This document shows, in pieces, positions 17,201 through 20,020 of a DNA stretch of 20,020 nucleotides. The translations under genes were made by a program, and so were the position numbers. Position 1 is the first letter of the stretch. Each line of letters begins with the position of its first letter. The notes beneath the pieces were generated by a model. It was not told where the DNA came from. It ran no database searches and saw nothing but the letters and a program-made list of their open reading frames with translations. The DNA is from Kipferlia bialata (lineage: Eukaryota > Fornicata), in contig BDIP01000064.1 in assembly GCA_003568945.1 (NCBI GenBank), positions 14,774-34,793 of the forward strand. The letters run 5' to 3'.

Positions 17201-19965
17201 TGTGTCTGTGCTTGGTGGTCTCATCGACGGTGTCATTGACAATGTCAAGGCATCCCTGAGAGCAGGTGTGTTGATTCCATCATTTTCTATGAAGATCCAA
17301 TATCTCTATCATTTCCCAGTTATGTTTCATTATATACATCTTCTCACCCAGGTACCAAGTTGGGTCAGAGGGGTCAGAAGGCCCGCCGTGCCCTGCCTAG
17401 AACTGCATCCATGGCGGGGATCAGCAGCTTGAGTCAGAGGTATAGTGTATATAGATATATATATATTGGACCGGTATGATCTGACTATACCTTACTCATT
17501 ATATATTTGTTACTGTATATGTGATACATGCATATTTAGCTCGCTTTGATCCACCAACTACATCATGCACTTGGTAGTGTCACTCACCCTTCAGGGACGA
17601 GAGACTCAGGGCCAGAGGCGGTATCATGCTGGCTGGACTGGGACAGGTGTGGATATAGTATATGTGCACTCTAACATACCAAGTCTCTCTAGTTAGATTA
17701 GAGTCTAACCCAGGCTTCTGAGTCCATCAGATCAGGCCCCCTCTCACTCAAGAGCATGTCTGCCACCACATCAGCCAACAAGGGTAGAGGGCCCGGGCAG
17801 GTACACATCGCGTAACTATAACCGTGTAGTTTCACACTCCTCTGACCCCAGGTCACCCTGCACACCCTGATGCCTGAGATGTGTGAGCAGAAGGACCTGG
17901 ACGCTGTCACTCTGTTGAAGAGGTTCCTGCTGCCTAGCAAGGGACCTATTGCATTCAGGTGTGTTTGTGCCATTTGGCCCTGCTCTCTCTCTATACAAAT
18001 ACACTGTATGTTGTATGGTATCTGACCCCTAGAATCAGCACCCTCGAGGTCTCTCTGGCCAGTGACACTCTGGCAGACCCACTCTGGACACAGGTTCATA
18101 CACACACAGACTCACACATATTCATACATTCATCTACTTGTGAGTCTCGAGTTCAATTGCATCCCCCGTCCCATCACCATCCTAGGCCCACGCATGTGTG
18201 CCAGACTTCCATTTCCAGTATATCATATACATATGTATATTAATGTACTCCAAACTCCTGGGCTATCCCTTGCCTCATCCCAGGCCCACATGTCCGAGCT
18301 CCAGTTCCAGTACTATATGTATATATGTATATATGTGTGTGTGTGTGTGTACTCCAACCTACTCATAGACTATCCCTTGCCTCATCCTAGGCCCACATGT
18401 CCGAGCTCCAGTTCCAGTACATCCAGACATCTGGGAGTGAGTCACTCAAGGGGACCAACGACATGAACCTGAGGCCTGTCGCAAGACTGCTCTCAAACTA
18501 TACGGTTAGTAATGCTCCTCCCATCTCTCAGCATGTTTACTATTGCTCACTCTCAGGTTGGATCTACCCTTGGAGAGCTCTCCAAGGACATATCTCTGTC
18601 GTGCAGGGCCCTCTGCCTGGACGTTTGTCGTACGGGTCTAGGTATGACCTTTCGTAGTCATATGTAGAGGAAGTATTGCATTATATTCTTCTTATCCATT
18701 AGGCAAGGACGCCATCCAGAAACTCAAGTCCAACGAGACCTACGGCCCAGCCGACCATGAGCACGTGTACTTCAGTGTCCAGATGCAGCATGCTAAGGTA
18801 CATGGAGTGTATACGTATGTATCTCTTGGTTAGTATGGTTTGGAGCATGATACTGACCCTTCAGAAGACCAATGTGGCTCAGATCGCCAGTCCCATCAAG
18901 TGGCAGCTCAGCTCTCTGGAGACACTCGTGTTTGCCAGGAGCCAGATGAAGGTAGAGACTCATTGACTCTATGTACTATATAATATATATATCCATTTCT
19001 TATATAGTTTAGTATTTATACTCTCGTTGTGTCGTACTTATTAAATTGGTAGTTTCCGACACCCAGGATGGTATGCTGCGCCCTGTCCTGCACCAGAATG
19101 TGGAGGGGTCTCTGACTGTGCATACGGATGCCTTCCTGCAGCACACTAGGACCATGAGGCCCTTTGAGACACTCACACACGTCATATCAGACCTCATTGC
19201 GGGTTAGTTTTACAATATTCATTCCCCAATGTATTCAATACAAGTGTAGTAGTATCTGGAATTTTTACCTATCAATCTCTCGATTCATTCTCACCCTAGC
19301 CTTCAAGTCCCTGTCCTCCGATGGTGCTGACCCCTCCTACATGCAGATGGGGTCACAACAGACACAGCCATCCAAGGGAGACACGGACTTTGCATTCTGG
19401 GGTCCCGAGGAAGAGGAGGTACGGGGACCAATACTCACTGCACTTGCATCTGATATTAGTGTCAATGAAATATATATATCAATGAAATATATATACATAT
19501 ATATGTATGCATCTGACCCCAGGAGCAGGAGGATGTGGCACCCAAGGACGAGGGAGAGGAGGCTAAGGTAAAGAGACATTTTTTCCAATTTTTCTACATT
19601 CTATGGCAATTCTCTCTGGATACTGTATTTATCATTATTCATTAATCGTCATTTGAGGTATTCTTACCCACTAGGAGAAGGCCTCTCTGGATGAGTACCG
19701 CGAGATAGTGCACAAGGACAAGGTGGACTTTGTCCACTTCCTGCAGACCAAGGTATACACACAATACACGCACCACCTTACTATATCATAAGTTCATCAA
19801 CAATCCTTGTGAATGTAACCATTCTATTGCTAACAACCCAGGTCAGAAAGGCTGACATTCTGCCCCAGTTGGCCAGTCTTGGCAAGGGCTCAGACCTGGT
19901 TGCTCCCATCTTCAGAAAGATCAGCAGCAATCCCACACTCTGGCAGGGCATCCATGGCAACACGG
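37..19965 (+). CDS. Giant multi-exon gene, internal part (100 exons); BLTP1-like bridge lipid-transfer protein candidate
   Basis: One gene fills the window. One hundred exons join through GT-AG introns with consistent phase and no in-frame stop under the standard code, giving about 3,280 residues; both ends of the protein lie outside. Exon ends are almost always AG|GT and exon starts usually G. Amphipathic strands alternate with disordered linkers. By eye, and from memory of the human protein, exons 49-63 and 74-79 follow BLTP1 (KIAA1109/Tweek/Csf1) in order. Examples are STGSVESEVSN against ETGLIELELSN, and VGSIGLRASLRTLEHI against IGSASFKYDMRRLSEI. BLTP1-family proteins form a long hydrophobic groove that moves phospholipids from the ER to other membranes. 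No chorein N-terminus or VPS13 adaptor domain is visible here. Gene structure is well supported (about 0.9). The family call is moderate (about 0.45), with VPS13 or another groove protein as alternatives. Exon coordinates are given in the block entries. Confidence 0.82.
1008..1049 (+). repeat. Coding hexanucleotide repeat (GAGGGA)x7 = (Glu-Gly)x7
   Basis: Seven perfect GAGGGA units inside exon 6 encode seven Glu-Gly dipeptides between an Ala/Lys-rich helix and an acidic strand (DVHVDVEL). The unit length keeps frame whatever the copy number, so this is likely a length-variable linker. Confidence 0.95.
1320..1402 (+). repeat. CT/CA-rich simple-sequence tract in intron 7
   Basis: Long stretches of CT and CA dinucleotides lie in the 184-nt intron between exons 7 and 8, well upstream of its acceptor. 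There is no coding sign and the tract is probably slippage-derived. It is followed by an AT run (about 1441-1454) just before the CTAACCCTAAG acceptor. Confidence 0.85.
2650..2714 (+). repeat. Duplicated acceptor before exon 15 (42 bp apart)
   Basis: An ACCAG|GTCT acceptor occurs twice, ending at 2661 and at 2703. The upstream copy would add 42 nt in frame without a stop (SLCISRGILILHT). Confidence 0.6.
2988..3008 (+). other. FFAT-like motif 1 (EFVTASD) with acidic flank
   Basis: Exon 16 encodes DDAYDGDE followed by FVTASD, near residue 469. Set against the FFAT core (E-F/Y-F/Y-D/S/T-A-x-E), it has E at 1, F at 2, T at 4 (as in phospho-FFAT), A at 5 and D at 7, with an acidic run before it. 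Position 3 is Val rather than an aromatic. FFAT motifs bind the MSP domain of VAP proteins on the ER. This is a pattern match only. Confidence 0.4.
3240..3372 (+). repeat. Duplicated acceptor and exon start before exon 18 (91 bp apart)
   Basis: AACCCCCTCAG|GATG.GTGCC occurs at 3256-3275 and again at 3347-3366. The second is used because it keeps the frame; using the first would shift it. Confidence 0.8.
3990..4072 (+). repeat. Duplicated acceptor and exon start before exon 21 (50 bp apart)
   Basis: TCACCCCTA(A/G)AGATG is present at about 4000-4015 and 4050-4064. The upstream copy has changed at the AG position (CCTAAAG against CCTAG|AG). The downstream copy is the acceptor of exon 21. Confidence 0.65.
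5263..5294 (+). repeat. AT microsatellite in intron 27
   Basis: An alternating TA run with one C interruption directly follows the exon 27 donor GTGCGA. Similar TA runs lie in introns at about 1441-1454, 4476-4490, 13643-13672 and 14640-14658. They are the commonest low-complexity element of these introns. Confidence 0.9.
5429..5491 (+). repeat. Duplicated donor of exon 28 (45 bp apart)
   Basis: An 18-nt block, ATGGTGCAG|GTGAGGATT, occurs at 5429-5446 and again, unchanged, at 5474-5491. Both copies keep a complete donor. Confidence 0.9.
6571..6708 (+). repeat. Duplicated donor edge of exon 35 (100 bp apart), second copy decayed
   Basis: The last 27 nt of exon 35 and its donor (6571-6606) recur at 6671-6706 with scattered changes. 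In the second copy AACAGGTA has become AACATGAT, so the donor is gone and the copy is an intronic relic. Confidence 0.85.
6787..8230 (+). other. Exons 36-40: acidic and Pro/Ser-rich linkers around a short beta segment
   Basis: Exons: 6787-6934, 7000-7119, 7184-7615, 7684-7923, 8019-8230; residues about 1101-1484. All introns inside this block are phase 0. It holds the three largest exons of the window; exon 38 (432 nt) is the longest. Exon 36 has an Ala/Glu tract (SAEAEAEAEGDEG). Exon 38 begins with a helix (ELAQITNDLSAAEKIL), passes through a Pro/Ser/Asp linker and ends in strands (ASVCLRTHDLVFSVPSNGA). Exon 39 is Ser/Arg/Glu-rich and probably disordered. Exon 40 ends in strands (RNVAAVVVGASMCLIDVP). 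Larger exons in the disordered part fit a low intron count in recently expanded linker DNA, but that is only inference. Confidence 0.75.
9233..9340 (+). repeat. Duplicated donor edge of exon 46 (74 bp apart)
   Basis: The exon 46 end AGACGACAGGGGCACACTCA plus GACAG|GT recurs 74 bp downstream, from 9307. The second donor is intact (CAGACAG|GTTGGT), but the segment between holds a stop, so the first donor is the coding choice. Confidence 0.9.
9956..10095 (+). repeat. Duplicated acceptor edge of exon 50 (101 bp apart), first copy decayed
   Basis: CTCACCCCTC followed by a GT.ATTG.CCC.ATGCTCCA pattern is found from 9956 and again from 10057. In the upstream copy the acceptor AG is lost (CTCTATGTAATT). 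The downstream copy (CTCAAG|GTCATT) is used. Confidence 0.8.
10251..10341 (+). repeat. Duplicated acceptor edge of exon 51 (about 60 bp apart)
   Basis: GCGTCTGG(C/T)GTCAAG occurs at 10265-10279 and 10325-10339, each shortly after a CTAG acceptor (10256 and 10317). Only the second has the CTAACCCCCTAG context and correct phase. Confidence 0.85.
10318..12771 (+). other. Exons 51-63: BLTP1-like groove segment
   Basis: Exons: 10318-10463, 10559-10647, 10788-10830, 10928-11063, 11137-11202, 11328-11424, 11529-11636, 11720-11785, 11882-11982, 12051-12168, 12276-12403, 12459-12528, 12679-12771; residues about 1767-2187. Successive pieces follow human BLTP1 (from memory) in the same order. STGSVESEVSN matches ETGLIELELSN. 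LVVTHPSLITTAVATLNFYS matches IVYAQPVAFDRAVLFWLNYK, each followed by a polar helix with Asn-x-Gln-Arg or Asn-Glu-Gln-Arg. LVFSLYISNINISLL matches LFLQLTVNDLGICLP. LMEMSASVDPGVLSQTMHIL matches KMCGIDVHMDPNIGKRLNAL. Shared order over about 400 residues is the best evidence for family membership. Any repeating-beta-groove protein would share the strand rhythm, so a profile comparison would be decisive. Confidence 0.6.
12886..12906 (+). other. FFAT-like motif 2 (GFESASE) with acidic flanks
   Basis: Exon 64 encodes VDDNDGFESASEDD near residue 2207. The core fits FFAT at F (2), S (4, phospho-FFAT type), A (5) and E (7), with acidic residues on both sides. Position 1 is Gly and position 3 is Glu, so the fit is weaker than for motif 1. 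It lies in a predicted disordered linker, where such motifs work. Confidence 0.3.
13014..13128 (+). other. Glu/Lys/Arg/Ala-rich charged helix (coiled coil or single alpha helix)
   Basis: Within exon 65, about 38 residues are almost only E, K, R and A, for example EEKEKEREAEAKAA and REREKEKAREAEAA. Opposite charges are spaced i to i+4, as in single alpha helices. Purine-rich GAG/AAG/AGA codons make the DNA itself repetitive. It probably acts as a stiff spacer between groove segments. Confidence 0.7.
13344..13540 (+). repeat. Three copies of the exon 67 start edge
   Basis: GAGCAGGAGGCTGCCTGT begins at 13349, 13444 and 13517, each preceded by an AG acceptor (GTTAG|G, CTCAG|A, CTTAG|G). Spacings are 95 and 73 bp. 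The third, with CTGACCCTTAG, opens the coding exon. Confidence 0.92.
15271..15417 (+). repeat. Duplicated end of exon 76 with only synonymous differences (99 bp apart)
   Basis: The last 42 nt of exon 76 (15271-15312) recur at 15370-15411, both followed by a GTAT donor. The four differences (GCC/GCA, CTC/CTG, CCG/CCA, CCC/CCT) all fall at third positions and keep LAQFPFAAETLPPQ unchanged. Confidence 0.92.
15733..15822 (+). repeat. Duplicated donor edge of exon 78 (66 bp apart), second copy decayed
   Basis: TGTCTGGGGCATCCGCAGGT at the end of exon 78 (from 15735) is echoed from 15801 as TGTCAGGGGCATCAGCAAGT, where the exon-end G has changed (GCAG to GCAA). Confidence 0.7.
16376..16450 (+). repeat. 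Duplicated acceptor of exon 82 (51 bp apart)
   Basis: CTCACCCCAG|CTGA occurs with AG at 16387 and at 16438. The 51 nt between are open in the exon frame. Confidence 0.88.
17061..19965 (+). other. Exons 85-100: distal strand block and acidic linker, running off the window
   Basis: Exons: 17061-17123, 17198-17265, 17352-17439, 17595-17646, 17714-17800, 17852-17958, 18033-18093, 18391-18504, 18557-18641, 18703-18797, 18865-18951, 19067-19202, 19300-19418, 19523-19567, 19675-19752, 19842-19965; residues about 2813-3282. After a helix (LGGLIDGVIDNVKASLRAG) and a basic Ser-rich linker, strands resume (FRISTLEVSLASDTL; SPIKWQLSSLETLVFARSQM; VEGSLTVHTDAFLQHT) and end in a helix (ETLTHVISDLIAAFKSL). 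That last strand-helix unit is compatible with the penultimate unit of BLTP1. Exons 97-98 are acidic (EEEEEQEDVAPKDEGEEA). Exons 99-100 are helical and unrecognised. Exon 100 ends in phase 1 at a GTATGT donor, so more exons follow. Confidence 0.62.
18160..18421 (+). repeat. Three tandem copies of the exon 92 start edge
   Basis: The block GCCCACATGTCCGAGCTCCA plus GTTCCAGTAC is identical at 18284-18313 and 18391-18420. Upstream intron sequence (CTATCCCTTGCCTCATCC) is duplicated as well. A third, more diverged copy starts at 18186 after CATCCTAG. Spacings are 98 and 107 bp. These copies make this the longest intron in the window (297 nt). Confidence 0.92.
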
Positions 19966-19970
19966 GTATG

Positions 19971-20020
<50 letters not shown>
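19966..20020 (+). repeat. Start of intron 100: TA then TG microsatellite, cut by the window end
   Basis: The GTATGT donor of exon 100 runs straight into a TA repeat (about 19970-19989) and then a GT/TG repeat that continues past the last base. No acceptor is in view, so the next exon is outside. A shorter GT run lies at 18333-18350. Confidence 0.9.

Noticed and set aside
120-19850. Regularly spaced CTCACCCC(C)AG-like 10-mers about 100-250 bp apart, which could suggest a repeat array
   Set aside because: The spacing follows exon plus intron length and the sequence between is unrelated coding DNA. It is not a CRISPR or satellite array.

Overview
This window looks like the inside of one very large, intron-dense protein gene on the + strand of a eukaryotic nuclear genome. 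I could chain 100 short exons (37..64 to 19842..19965) through 99 GT-AG introns. The reading phase agrees at every junction and no exon contains an in-frame stop. The joined exons give about 9.85 kb of coding sequence, about 3,280 residues. Exons average about 98 nt and are GC-richer. Introns average about 102 nt (51 to 297) and are AT-rich. Neither the start codon nor the stop codon is in the window. I see no second gene, RNA gene, transposon, CRISPR array or bacterial signal. The longest stretch without an exon is the 297-nt intron 18094..18390.

Organism: most introns end in a compact CTNAC + CCCC(C)AG block, that is, a branch-point-like sequence almost touching the 3' splice site. Fused branch-point/acceptor signals of this kind are known from metamonads (Giardia, Trichomonas and relatives). 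Combined with the extreme intron density, a free-living fornicate metamonad such as Kipferlia bialata is my best guess. That is inference, not a match.

Protein: residue numbers count from the first exon in the window. The chain alternates between segments of short amphipathic beta strands with helices (about 1-330, 540-1150, 1480-2190, 2470-3150) and low-complexity or disordered linkers. The linkers are an EG repeat, Ser/Arg-rich, Ala/Glu-rich, Pro/Ser-rich, acidic, and an E/K/R/A helix. The order and wording of several strand segments between 9.8 and 16.5 kb resemble the C-terminal half of BLTP1 (KIAA1109/Tweek/Csf1/LPD-3), a bridge-like lipid-transfer protein, as I remember the human sequence. 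VPS13 or another repeating beta-groove protein is the main alternative. Two FFAT-like motifs (EFVTASD and GFESASE) lie in acidic linkers and would fit an ER contact-site protein.

Layout: 37-2068, first beta segment with an EG repeat; 2188-3428, Ser/Arg linker with FFAT-like motif 1; 3555-6597, second structured block; 6787-8230, acidic and Pro/Ser linkers; 8298-12771, third structured block, BLTP1-like; 12826-14613, acidic linker with FFAT-like motif 2, charged helix and polar linkers; 14697-16982, BLTP1-like strands; 17061-19965, further strands and an acidic linker, continuing off the window.

Most unusual signal: at least 14 of the 99 introns carry extra, partly decayed copies of the neighbouring exon edge, with its splice site, 42 to 107 bp away. 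Some copies make in-frame alternative splice sites. One exon-edge copy differs from its partner only at synonymous third positions. This points to recurrent small tandem duplications across exon-intron junctions as a source of intron sequence, or of alternative splice sites.
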